A program made the position numbers and the translations under genes. Positions 43,764 to 52,182 of a stretch of 64,000 nt of DNA are shown here, in pieces (position 1 is the stretch's first letter; each line of letters opens with the position of its first letter). The notes beneath the pieces are model-generated. The model was not told the DNA's origin. It worked only from the letters and a program-made list of their open reading frames with translations, and did no database searches. Source of the DNA: Caballeronia megalochromosomata (GTDB lineage Bacteria; Pseudomonadota; Gammaproteobacteria; Burkholderiales; Burkholderiaceae); NCBI GenBank assembly GCA_001580565.1, contig LRBF01000213.1, positions 62,001 through 126,000 on the forward strand, read 5' to 3'.

Positions 43764-44161
43764 CGAGCAAGGCCCCGCACGATCTTGATCAGGGTTGCGA
43801 TAGGCGTGTCGGCGCTCAGGCGTAGCCGGACCTCGCCACATTCGACCTCGTACATGCTGGCGCTGCCCGATGATGGGCACGTCGGTACTTCCGGTGAAGG
43901 CTCAGCCACGGCCACTGGTAGCCAGTTGAGTGCAGTCGCCTCCGGCAGCGGAACGTCGGGTATGCCGAAATCGCCGGACAGATAATGACGACGCCATTTG
44001 AACAGCAGATTGGCGTTGATGTCGTGCTCGCGAGCGATGAGCGCAGCCGACGCGCCCGGCTTGAGCGTCGCCTCGACGATCTGCCGCTTGAACTCGACAG
44101 AAAAATTCGGTCGCTTGGACCGTTTGGATTGAGGAGAGCTGTCCACTGTTGCGTCCACCAT
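43760..44161 (-). CDS. tnpA: IS66 accessory protein TnpA
   Basis: IS66 Orf1-type protein of 133 residues. The helix-turn-helix is KRPNFSVEFKRQIVEATLKPGASAALIAREHDINANLLFKWRRHYL. The C-terminal half contains the typical variable linker and the VRLRSAD-like end. First gene of the element, with its start about 70 bp inside the right end. Confidence 0.92.
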   Translation of the reverse strand: MVDATVDSSPQSKRSKRPNFSVEFKRQIVEATLKPGASAALIAREHDINANLLFKWRRHYLSGDFGIPDVPLPEATALNWLPVAVAEPSPEVPTCPSSGSASMYEVECGEVRLRLSADTPIATLIKIVRGLAR

Positions 44162-44229
44162 TCATTTGGTGGGCACCAAAGTAGCCAAACTCAACGACGA
44201 AATCTACACGGTATTGAGGACTCGCTTAC

Positions 44230-44237
44230 TTGCCGGC
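44230..44237. repeat. Target-site duplication, right copy
   Basis: TTGCCGGC directly right of the IS66 end at 44229. It is identical to the left copy. Confidence 0.92.
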
Positions 44238-44259
44238 GCTGAAATCAACGCTACCAAAT

Positions 44260-44295
44260 AACGCAACGATCAACGCTACGATCAACGCAACGAGC
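44260..44295. repeat. Three 12-bp tandem repeats
   Basis: AACGCAACGATC, AACGCTACGATC, AACGCAACGAGC: near-identical units directly right of the insertion sequence. Probably part of the original target region. Confidence 0.7.
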
Positions 44296-45008
44296 CTGCC
44301 GACCCTCCCGAGCTAGCTGGGTCAACCAGTCCGAGCGCTCAGCGGAGCAGTTCGAAAGCGGAAACACTCTAAAAGTACAGCGGGCTCCGCGAAGACTGTC
44401 GACAAGGGCAACTTCGGCATCGAAAGGATGGGCAGCCTACGCAGAGGTTGCGGTGCGGAATGTAGCCTCACGGGGAAGTATGAGCTTTTCCGTGATGGCT
44501 AACGGGGCATATCCGCTGTCTGAAAGGCAGCTTCAAACGGCGCGGCGGCGTCAACCCGCCGCTCGGTGAGACGGGCGTATCAAATCCTAGAAAAATCGAG
44601 CCCTTCACTGCTTCAGAGCGTCTGGAGATGCATACGACTGGGCGGCGGTACTGGAGACCACTCAATGGTCGTCGGTTCCTTCCCGGGCCAGGCTATTCGG
44701 GCCATTTCTGTTACCGCTCGGAAAACCCGGCATCCACTCGGCGCGCCCGGAAACCTGCAAGCTTTTGGAAGGCGGAACGCCAGCCTCAACAGCGTGCGGT
44801 ATCAACGTGATAGCCTGATTTAGATGCCTTCGTCCGCAACCCAAGATTCGAGTCAAGCCGCGATATGGTGAAGGCACCATGCGGGGAGCGGCCGCTGCAT
44901 TCCGGAATGCGGAATGGCCCTAGTTGAGGCCGCGAGAACAAAGAAGTCAGAAGTGTGATTCGACCTCGACCAAATACGTGGCGGATGCTGGTATTATAGT
45001 AGAATGCC

Positions 45009-45022
45009 TCTTCCATCGAAGA
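45009..45022. promoter_or_regulatory. Variant operator TCTTCCATCGAAGA upstream of XRE-cupin gene
   Basis: Inverted repeat CTCTTC/GAAGAG with a CATC centre. It matches the palindrome at 5542 at 12 of 14 positions. It lies about 95 nt upstream of the XRE-cupin start, just after a TATTAT/TATAGT promoter-like stretch (44993-45000). Suggests that this regulator controls its own gene. Confidence 0.55.
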
Positions 45023-45116
45023 GTAAATCAGCAGACGCGATACGTTCCTTCGACCGTTTTCGGGGTCATTGCTCCGGTTAGGCGGCATTTTGTCGATTTG
45101 GCAACGGACTAAATAG

Positions 45117-45725
45117 ATGAGTAGGAAGATTACCCCTCCGCCAGAACCTTTGGCGGAACACGATCTTGCACAGGAATTTGGACGGCGGGTGCGCACGCTC
45201 CGAGACCGCAGCGAGCTTACACTCGAAGAACTCGCGAGCAGGTCTGGCGTGAGTCGGGCCATGCTTTCCAAGGTCGAGCGGGGAGAGAAATCGCCGACCA
45301 TTGGGGTGGCAAAGCGGATAGCGCATGCACTCGATTCGACGCTTAGCTTTCTGACTGGTGGGATGGAGGACCGGCAGGCAGTGGTAGTTGTCCGTCACGA
45401 CCAACGTCATGTCTTTCGCGACAGTGAGACAGGGTTCGAGCGCCACCTGCTTTCGCCAACCATGGTTGGCAGTCGGGTTGAACTGTTGCAGCACTGGCTC
45501 CCGGCGGGAGTATCCACCGGAATGATGCCTGCGTATCGCAGCGGTACGGAAAAGCATGTTGCCGTGGCGCAGGGCGAACTGATCGTTACCCTCCCTGGGC
45601 AAGAGATCCAACTTGCTGAAGGCGACGCGCTCTTCTTCGAGGCGAAGGTCGAACACGCCTTCACAAATCGTTCGAAGAAAAACTGCTCGTACTATCTCGT
45701 GATCTCGCATCGCGACGATAAGTAA
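45117..45725 (+). CDS. XRE-family regulator with C-terminal cupin domain
   Basis: Transcription factor of 202 residues. Helix-turn-helix at about residues 20-80 (FGRRVRTLRDRSELTLEELASRSGVSRAMLSKVERGEKSPTIGVAKRIAHALDSTLSFL), then a cupin domain (STGMMPAYRSGTEKHVAVAQGELIVTLPGQEIQLAEGDALFFEAKVEHAFTNRSKKN). Same design as 1194-1844 but a different sequence. It is followed by the FAH and metallo-hydrolase genes, with a TCTTCTATGGAAGA operator between. A variant of that operator is also upstream of its own gene. It is the best candidate for the repressor of the TCTTCTA regulon, with a pathway intermediate as effector. Confidence 0.92.
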   Translation: MSRKITPPPEPLAEHDLAQEFGRRVRTLRDRSELTLEELASRSGVSRAMLSKVERGEKSPTIGVAKRIAHALDSTLSFLTGGMEDRQAVVVVRHDQRHVFRDSETGFERHLLSPTMVGSRVELLQHWLPAGVSTGMMPAYRSGTEKHVAVAQGELIVTLPGQEIQLAEGDALFFEAKVEHAFTNRSKKNCSYYLVISHRDDK

Positions 45726-45761
45726 CAGGACATGCCGGCAACATCCAGCATCTCTTTCCTC

Positions 45762-45790
45762 TTGACGTTCTTCTATGGAAGATTTAATCT
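45762..45790 (+). promoter_or_regulatory. Promoter with TCTTCTATGGAAGA operator, FAH/metallo-hydrolase unit
   Basis: TTGACG (45762-45767) and TAATCT (45785-45790) are 17 nt apart. TCTTCTATGGAAGA (45769-45782) fills the spacer. The layout matches the promoter at 32738. The FAH gene starts about 100 nt downstream. Confidence 0.6.
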
Positions 45791-45888
45791 ACTTCAGATT
45801 CGCGAGTGGATTCAATGATCCGATTGTCGCGTCGTTTGCCAGACGCTCGTCCTCTCGCTAACAAATAGCGAACGTTTAGGAGTACAGA

Positions 45889-46809
45889 ATGGATAATACT
45901 GCGCTCAACGTTGGGCAATTAAATTTAAAGCTCGCGAACCTTCGCGTAAGCGGCGGGTTGGCCCTCGGAGCTGAAATCAACGGGCGCGTCGTCAGTATCA
46001 CGCACGCGGGCCCTGCATTGTTCCTGCCGGCGCCGGTCGACATGGACGACTTGCTCCAGAATAATCGAGCTGCTGATGTTCGTGCAATTGTAGACCGGCT
46101 TCATGCCGACGGTAACATTGAGCCGTTCGTCCTTCCTAACGCAACTTTCGCGCCGTTGGTAACTCGGCCCCAGAAGATCATCTGCGTTGGCTTTAACTAC
46201 CAGGCGCACGCGGCTGAGACCGGCACTGCTATTCCCAAGGCACCTCCGCTGTTCGCAAAGTATGCAAACGCGCTAAACCACCATAACGGCGTGGTCGAGC
46301 TTCCGACGTCTGTGGACAGGGAATTTGACTACGAGACTGAACTCGTAGTTGTGTTCGGACAACGTTGCAGGAATGTGTCCGAATCCGATGCGTTGTCCGT
46401 GGTAGCCGGATACAGCATTGGAAACGACATAAGCGCTAGAGGTTTGCAAAACATTACCTCGCAGTTCATGGCCGGGAAGATGTCTGACGGTTTCGCTCCT
46501 TTGGGGCCCTGGCTTGCTACTAGCGATCGCATTCCTGATCCGAACAACCTGCATCTGCAAACACGGATGAACGGTGAGATCAGGCAGCACAGCAATACTA
46601 GCGAAATGATCTTCGATTGCCGAAAAATCATTAGCTATGTAACAAGCATCATGACTGTGGAGGCCGGCGACGTTCTCTTCACTGGCACGCCGCCCGGTGT
46701 CATCTGGGGTCAAAAAATACCGCGGGAAGAACGCCAATGGATTAAGTCCGGTGACAGAGTCGTATCGTCAATCGAAGGGCTTGATGAATTAATCATTGAT
46801 TTTCGCTAA
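45889..46809 (+). CDS. Fumarylacetoacetate hydrolase (FAH)-family protein
   Basis: Enzyme of 306 residues. The FAH core begins KIICVGFNYQAHAAETGTAIPKAPPLFAKYANAL and has the metal ligands in VDREFDYETELVVVFG (Glu-x-Glu pair) and SIGNDISARGLQ (Asp). The conserved FTGTPPGVIWG stands near the C-terminus. Members hydrolyse C-C bonds, hydrate dienoates or decarboxylate oxaloacetate. The first 80 residues form the less conserved N-terminal domain. Under the TCTTCTATGGAAGA promoter and 12 nt before the metallo-hydrolase gene, so one transcript is likely. Its substrate is presumably an acyl-pyruvate or hydroxy-keto acid. Confidence 0.9.
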   Translation: MDNTALNVGQLNLKLANLRVSGGLALGAEINGRVVSITHAGPALFLPAPVDMDDLLQNNRAADVRAIVDRLHADGNIEPFVLPNATFAPLVTRPQKIICVGFNYQAHAAETGTAIPKAPPLFAKYANALNHHNGVVELPTSVDREFDYETELVVVFGQRCRNVSESDALSVVAGYSIGNDISARGLQNITSQFMAGKMSDGFAPLGPWLATSDRIPDPNNLHLQTRMNGEIRQHSNTSEMIFDCRKIISYVTSIMTVEAGDVLFTGTPPGVIWGQKIPREERQWIKSGDRVVSSIEGLDELIIDFR

Positions 46810-46821
46810 ACGGAGCTTGTC

Positions 46822-47604
46822 ATGACCAACGACGCGACTATCGAAAAGTTGTACATTCTCGATGGCGGCATCGCCAAGGTCGACGATGCGTCCATTTATT
46901 CTCCTGGCGTCGACGTTGGGAAGCCAATGACGCTAAGTTGTAACGCGTACCTCATCCGTCATCAGGGCAAGTGGATGCTGTGGGACACAGGTACGCAGGA
47001 TGACCTGATAGATGAACCCGAAGGACGCGTCATCGCTCACGGGATCCGCGGAACCGTCACCAAGACGCTCGCATCTCAACTAGAAGAGATCGGAGTGTAT
47101 CCCGATGATGTAGGCATCCTTGCGCTCTCGCATGCGCACTATGATCACGTTGGGAATTGCCGGCTGTTCGTGGATGCGGAATGGATCGTCCAGAGGGCAG
47201 AGTACGACGCCATGTTCGGAGAAGATCCCGCTGAGTATGGTTTTCGTCCAGAACTTTACGAGTCGCTGCGAGCCAATAAGCGCACGTTAATCGATGGCGA
47301 TCACGATGTTTTTGGTGATAGCGCTGTACGGATCATTTTTACGCCAGGTCATACGCCAGGCCATTGTTCTTTGCTGATAAATCTTCCTGAAAAGGGAAAG
47401 GTTTTACTGAGCGGAGACGTTGCGCATAACCGACGAAACTTCCAGTGTCGGTGTGTTCCGTCGTTCAATGCCAACAAGCTGTTGTCTGTTGCCTCCATGA
47501 ACAAAGTGGACGAATTGCTTGAGTCAGAAGGCGCAACATTGATTGTAAATCACGATATAGCTCAAAACGAATCGCTCCCCCATGCGCCACGATGGATTGC
47601 GTGA
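46822..47604 (+). CDS. MBL-fold hydrolase, N-acyl homoserine lactonase-like
   Basis: Zinc hydrolase of 260 residues related to the AiiA/AttM lactonase group. Metal-binding SHAHYDHVGN at about residues 105-114, EWIVQRAEYDAMF (typical segment of this group), FTPGHTPGHCSLLI, LLSGDVAHN and VNHDIAQN. The start MTNDATIEKLYILDGGIAKVDD fits. Directly after the FAH gene. A lactone or cyclic intermediate produced by pathway enzymes, or a quorum signal, could be the substrate; the catabolic context favours the first. Compare with the second MBL protein at 10524, which carries the related operator. Confidence 0.88.
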   Translation: MTNDATIEKLYILDGGIAKVDDASIYSPGVDVGKPMTLSCNAYLIRHQGKWMLWDTGTQDDLIDEPEGRVIAHGIRGTVTKTLASQLEEIGVYPDDVGILALSHAHYDHVGNCRLFVDAEWIVQRAEYDAMFGEDPAEYGFRPELYESLRANKRTLIDGDHDVFGDSAVRIIFTPGHTPGHCSLLINLPEKGKVLLSGDVAHNRRNFQCRCVPSFNANKLLSVASMNKVDELLESEGATLIVNHDIAQNESLPHAPRWIA

Positions 47605-48248
47605 TCCGTGCTCGGCCTTGGACGATAGCCTTGAGTACTCAGCCAGAAGATTTCCGGTCCGTCATTGACGGCGGTGGCAAAAGCCGCGCGCGTCGAACAG
47701 CAACTCTGCCGTTCGCATCAATCCAGCGTGCAATGCGGCAGTATGTTTTTAAATAACGCTCCGAGTTGAAGCATAGTCTCCGAAAATCGACAAAATAACC
47801 GTGTTCGATTGATCGGCGTGTAGCCAGGGAAGAGTGCCCCGTGGCTTGCTCCGCGGGATCTCTGGCTCGTGACTCCGCGCCACCCATGAGGGCGACCAGA
47901 CAATTGCTTCGTGACAAACCTGCTGTCTCGCTTCCGTGGCCGCTCTAGTTATGAGCATAGTAGAATCTAGAAGCCGAAGAATCGCTGTCTCGGAAAGCGA
48001 TGATTGAGCGAAGTAAGCTTGCGTACGATTGATAGTTGTCGCGCGTTTTTTGCACACCACGAAAATTTATCTTGATGGGAGACTAACGGTGTGCTGTGCC
48101 TAATGAGTCGCGTGGGTGGTCGATCTCGATACGTGTCTCATGCGTATGACGGGATGATGCAGGAATCCGTGCATTGGGAAATTGGGATCTCCGAACGTTG
48201 GGTGATTAGGCAGAATGCGTCACGTTCACCCCATAGACCAAATATGAC
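47605..48248. other. Interval without a supported gene
   Basis: About 640 nt between the metallo-hydrolase and a LysR gene. Short frames on both strands lack motifs. A segment near 47957-47980 (TAGTAGAATCTAGAAG) vaguely recalls the operators but is not symmetrical. The LysR promoter is expected near its right end. Confidence 0.45.
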
Positions 48249-49160
48249 ATGCTCATCGAGCCGCAGTCACTGAAGTATTTTGCTGAAGTCGCGCGTACTG
48301 GCTCGCTGCGACAAGCGTCGGAGACGTTCTTTGTTGCCCCTAGCGCGATCAGCAAACAGATCAGTAACCTTGAGAAGGAATTAGGCACGGCGCTGTTCGA
48401 CCGTTCGCCACGAGGTGCCGTGTTGACGGTAGCGGGCCAATTGTTGCTAGATTACGTAAATTCCAACACCCGCCGTGTTGAAGAGCTATACGCCGCGATC
48501 AATGACCTGAGCTCTCTGCGGCGCGGTCTGGTGCGAATTGCGCTGGTTGAGGCAGCTGTTCACAGCTTCATCCCCGACCTTATCACCGAGTTTTCAGTAG
48601 AGTATCCCGGGATATCGGTACATCTTGATGTCTGTGGAACCGCACAGATTGTTGAAGCGCTCGTCGAGCATGGTGCCGACATTGGCATGGCATTTAATGT
48701 CCTAAATCGAGACGATATCAATCTTCATGGACGCTCGGTCCAGCCGCTGATGATGATCTGTCGCCCGGAGCATCCGTTGTCTGTGCGAAAATCGGTGTCG
48801 ATGTCTGAACTCACCAACACGAGGGTTGCTCTTCCGACTCGGGCTTTCGGAATCCGGTATTTGATCGACAAAGCCGCGGAGCGGGAAAACATTCAACTCC
48901 GTGCCACGGTCGAAGCGAACTCACTGCAGGTCATCAAAAACCTCTGTAGGCAATCAGACATCGTGAGTTTCATGCCACCGCTAACGTTAATGCATGAAGT
49001 GTCTCATGGATGGCTGCGCGCGATACCGCTTGACGGGCACGACTCTGAATCAGCGACTATTGACGTAGTCACCTCGCGGAGCCGCCAGCTCCCCGCAGCG
49101 GCACAAAATTTCCTCAAACTACTGCTCCTACGTCTCCGCGCGCCGCGACAGTCGGTTTGA
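48249..49160 (+). CDS. LysR-family transcriptional regulator
   Basis: Regulator of 303 residues. Winged helix at the N-terminus (QSLKYFAEVARTGSLRQASETFFVAPSAISKQISNLEKELGTALFDRSPRGAVLT), then an effector domain (RIALVEAAVHSFIPDLITEFSVEYPGISVHLDVCG to ATIDVVTSRSRQLPAAAQNFLKLLLLRLR). No divergent partner gene is visible within 600 nt, so its target cannot be predicted. Its stop is followed by a 510-nt gap and a convergent MocR gene. The ATG at 48249 is the only suitable start. Confidence 0.9.
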   Translation: MLIEPQSLKYFAEVARTGSLRQASETFFVAPSAISKQISNLEKELGTALFDRSPRGAVLTVAGQLLLDYVNSNTRRVEELYAAINDLSSLRRGLVRIALVEAAVHSFIPDLITEFSVEYPGISVHLDVCGTAQIVEALVEHGADIGMAFNVLNRDDINLHGRSVQPLMMICRPEHPLSVRKSVSMSELTNTRVALPTRAFGIRYLIDKAAERENIQLRATVEANSLQVIKNLCRQSDIVSFMPPLTLMHEVSHGWLRAIPLDGHDSESATIDVVTSRSRQLPAAAQNFLKLLLLRLRAPRQSV

Positions 49161-49672
49161 CTTCGGCGTTAAGTGAGCCAATTTTACTCGGCGCGTCGCA
49201 GCGCGCAGTGACGCGGATATCCGTGGCGTGTATATACCGGCGCGACGATTACTGACTTTTGAGCCTAGCCACCGTTTGCGGGGAAGTCTCAATCCTTCGC
49301 AGGCCGTTGCGGAGCGCAAACAACCCGAGTGCCGATACTAGAATGACGCCGGCAAGTAGCAGAAGAGGATAGAACTCGCACCGTGGGTCGCTCCCGGTTC
49401 GTTTTGGACTGAACGCGCTGTAACAATGCGCACCGCTGCCTGGACCAAAAGTTCGAATACTCCATCATGGACGGTGAAGTGGCCTATCTCCTCCACCGCG
49501 ACCCGATACGGCGCCAAAACTAAGCGGATTCGATCAAGGCGATACGCCAGCGAATCGTGACCCGTATTGACCTCTTTAGGAGGCCGGCGTCGAACTAAAT
49601 GGCGTACTTGCGTTTCGTTACTACAATGAGTGGACGATAAGCCACTAACTTTAAAGTTCGAGTGCAAATGAC
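49161..49672. other. Interval without a confidently coding gene
   Basis: About 510 nt. On the minus strand about 49256-49430 reads a short hydrophobic segment (FYPLLLLAGVILVSALGLFALRNGLRRIE) without a start codon, possibly a membrane-protein relic. An overlapping 109-codon minus frame (49338-49667) has no family features. Neither is annotated as a gene. Confidence 0.4.
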
Positions 49673-51121
49673 CTAGTTGCTAGTGGGCGAACTCACGAGT
49701 TGATCTTTTGCAAGCTGGCCCAAACGGCGAACACCGTCCGCGACCTGCTGGCTCCAAGTGTGTCCTGCACTTAAGCGTAGACAATTGCGAAACCGGCCGC
49801 TGGCTGAAAAAGCAATACCAGGGGCGAAGCAAATGCCCTCCTCGAGCGCTCGGTCAAAGAGCGCACGCGAATCGAATCGCCTTGGCATTTCGAGCCAGAG
49901 CACATATCCACCAACGGGCTGGCTGACTTTCGTATCAGGTGGGAAGCTTTCCTCGATGGTACGTGTCATGCGCGCTAAATTGTCTTCGAATATTCTACGA
50001 ATCGCTCGCAGGTGCACTTCGTAAGCACCGCTCTCCAAGAAGTCCGCAAGAGCGACTTGCGGTAAGGCCGGACTGCATAAGCTGAACGCTAGCTTCCGTT
50101 CCATCAACTGCTGGGCGTATTTACGGGCCGCTAGCCAGCCAATCCGATAGCCCGGCGCAAGGCTTTTCGAGAACGACCCGCAGTAGATAGTGTTGCCGCC
50201 GTTGTCTAAAGCGATAAAGGGCTTCGGCTTCTCGCGGCCAAAGTAAATATCGCCGTAGACGTCGTCCTCGATGAGCGGCACGTTATGTCGGTCGAGAATC
50301 GCGAGCAACTCCCGCTTGTCTGGCTCCGGCATCGCCGAGCCCAGCGGATTGTTGAAGTTTGAGGACAATACGCAAGCGGCCACAGGCACTGATTCGAGCA
50401 ACCCTGCAAGCGCGTCAACGTCTACACCGCGGGTCGGGTGTGTTGGCAATTCAAAAGCCTTCAGGCCAAGCATTTCGATAGTGTGGAGAAGGCCGAAGTA
50501 GCTCGGCGATTCGATGGCGATCGTGTCTCCACGCGTTGCGACCACGGTCAGCGCCAAGGTGAGTGCCTCGGTGCAACCGGCTGTGATAATCACATCATCC
50601 GGTGAAAGTGTGTGACCGACGCGCATCGCCCGCTTCGCGATTTCGCATCGCAATCGCATGTCGCCGCTTGGTGGGGTGTAGATATTATGCCGCACGCCGT
50701 GCTGTCGTGCGGCGCGAGCAAGCGCCAGATCGAGTCGCTTTGCTTGCATCAGTTCTGCGTCAGGAAACGCGCAGCCGAGCGGTACCAGCGCGGGGTTTGA
50801 CGCATGCTCAAGTAATGCGGCCACCACTCCGCTAATCGATACAGAAGACGGTTTCGCGGCCGCGCGCGACGTCGACGGCAAGCCCAGCGCTTTACGTCTC
50901 GTCGCTGCCACGTAAAAGCCCGACTGCGGTCTTGCGATGAGGACACCGCGATCTTCGAGAAGTCTGTATGCCTGTAGCGCTGTGGAAATACTTATCTGAT
51001 GCTGTTCGCTGACTGCGCGAACAGAGGGGAGGCGAGCGCCCGGAGCCAGCGCACCGTTGTCGATCATACCGACGATGAGCGAAGCCAACTGCTCGTAACG
51101 AAACGGAGTAGGTGCGTGCAC
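49673..51121 (-). CDS. MocR-type GntR regulator with aminotransferase domain
   Basis: Fusion regulator of 482 residues. N-terminal GntR helix-turn-helix (FRYEQLASLIVGMIDNGALAPGARLPSVRAVSEQHQISISTALQAYRLLEDRGVLIARPQSGFYV), a linker, then a class I aminotransferase fold. PLP-binding elements are IITAGCTEALTLAL, SSNFNNPLGSAMP, LIEDDVYGDIYFG and the Lys in YCGSFSKSLAPGYRIGW. Such proteins sense PLP-linked amines. The start is a GTG at 51121. Convergent with the LysR gene; the upstream region is a 1-kb gene-free zone, so its regulated target is not evident here. Confidence 0.92.
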   Translation of the reverse strand: MHAPTPFRYEQLASLIVGMIDNGALAPGARLPSVRAVSEQHQISISTALQAYRLLEDRGVLIARPQSGFYVAATRRKALGLPSTSRAAAKPSSVSISGVVAALLEHASNPALVPLGCAFPDAELMQAKRLDLALARAARQHGVRHNIYTPPSGDMRLRCEIAKRAMRVGHTLSPDDVIITAGCTEALTLALTVVATRGDTIAIESPSYFGLLHTIEMLGLKAFELPTHPTRGVDVDALAGLLESVPVAACVLSSNFNNPLGSAMPEPDKRELLAILDRHNVPLIEDDVYGDIYFGREKPKPFIALDNGGNTIYCGSFSKSLAPGYRIGWLAARKYAQQLMERKLAFSLCSPALPQVALADFLESGAYEVHLRAIRRIFEDNLARMTRTIEESFPPDTKVSQPVGGYVLWLEMPRRFDSRALFDRALEEGICFAPGIAFSASGRFRNCLRLSAGHTWSQQVADGVRRLGQLAKDQLVSSPTSN

Positions 51122-52182
51122 GGCAGCTTCCTGTCATGTTGAGTAATTCCAACGATTATCGATCCGCGCCGGCCGTTTGCCAAGGATGATTGTGCTGGTC
51201 TGTTCTTCGCAAATTGTGACTGTTCTGGTTGGCGCCGAAGGTTTAAAATCGCAGTTGAGCGCGGCTTTCCGCGTCGAGTGTCCGCGTAAATGCCGGGACA
51301 GTCACGCCTTTTAAAGGGCCCAAAGTCTTGGTGCGCGAGAACGTCCGGCTACCCGCCATTTCAGGATCTTAGCCGCGACGGCTGATGCCATGTCGTTCGC
51401 TCTCATCGCCGCGCCGGACGATCACGGCCGGCGGTACGCGCAACTCGCGTTCGAGCCGCCACGATGGTGGCATTCTCCAAAACGATGGCGACGTGGATTT
51501 TCCGACGCCCAGCAAGGAAGCAGTTCCAGTGCAATGTCCATATGAACGTCAGTTTGCGAAGGTCCGCTAACCCGTCAAGTCCACGCCGATATTTCTAGAG
51601 TTCGTCGTTGTATGCCGCACCGAAGGCGCGTAGCGTCAAGGCAATCGATCACGCTGTGAGCGAGGTTAGCGCAGGCGAGCAGCAAGGCAGAAACGCGCCG
51701 CGGTCACTGAACCTGGTGGCCACGAGCCGCTACGACCGTTTTCGAAGAAGGTGGGTAAACGCAAGAACATCGTCGCTGGCAGCAGCCTCGATCCTAGTGG
51801 CGACATTCCACGGCTCTTTGAACTTGTGCGTGAAAACCGTGCAGCCTCCTGAGAATTTCACTGGCCGACTTGCTGCATGCGAGCGGTCGAGGATTTGCGT
51901 TCTTGAATTCGAGGTACTGCGAAATCGCTCGCTCAAGTTGTCGTCTATCGAGTGATGCCTGCCCCGTCCGATGTACTTGTCAGCGCGCGTGTTGGGCCAC
52001 CGTTCGATTTACTTGTGGACCGATGAGAATGTCGGTGTGACGTGCACATGAAAGCGCGGGTGACGAGCAAAACAGTCCTGTATCGAAGAGCTGAAGGCTC
52101 GCAGCATGTAGTCGCGAAGTGGCTTAGCCGTCGGTGCGGCAGCCACTCCCAATTCAGTCAGGAACGCGGAGAGGTCAGATTG
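51122..52182. other. Gene-free zone with transposase remnant and inverted repeats
   Basis: About 1060 nt. It contains an IS630-type transposase relic at about 51800-52075 and a pair of inverted repeats at 51215-51228 and 51292-51305 (GTGACTGTTCTGG versus CCGGGACAGTCAC, 11 of 13 bases complementary), possibly ends of a lost insertion sequence. The MocR promoter should be at its left edge. Confidence 0.5.
51800..52075 (-). pseudogene. Remnant of an IS630-family transposase (C-terminal part)
   Basis: The minus strand reads HPRFHVHVTPTFSSVHK, a stop, IERW, and in another frame ERAISQYLEFKNANPRP, then CSKSASEILRRLHGF. This parallels the IS630 C-terminus (HLHFTPTSASWLNQVERW...YIEHHNADPKPFxWTKTADEIL). 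At least one stop and one frameshift are present and no N-terminal part was found, so it is decayed. Confidence 0.6.

Larger units (their letters stand above)
41727..44229. mobile_element. Intact IS66-family insertion sequence with 8-bp target duplication
   Basis: A 2503-bp element with three minus-strand genes (tnpA, tnpB, tnpC). Terminal inverted repeats start GTAAGCGCGG at the left and read GTAAGCGAGT at the right (reverse complement); about 13 of 21 positions agree. The direct repeat TTGCCGGC occurs at 41719-41726 and 44230-44237, the 8-bp duplication typical of IS66. All three frames are complete. This combination indicates a fairly recent and possibly still mobile insertion. Confidence 0.95.
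44238..45116. other. Interval right of IS66 without a supported gene
   Basis: About 880 nt. It starts with three 12-bp tandem repeats at 44260-44295 next to the IS66 right end. The remaining frames are short and unlike known proteins. A GGCGGCG/CCGCCGC hairpin occurs near 44550. The last 120 nt hold the regulatory region of the XRE-cupin gene. Confidence 0.5.

Noticed and set aside
44260..44295. Possible short CRISPR-like array
   Set aside because: Units are only 12 bp, directly adjacent and without spacers; it is a simple tandem repeat.
49338..49667. 109-codon minus-strand frame and an overlapping hydrophobic segment
   Set aside because: The longer frame has no family features. The hydrophobic frame lacks a start codon and is preceded by a stop.
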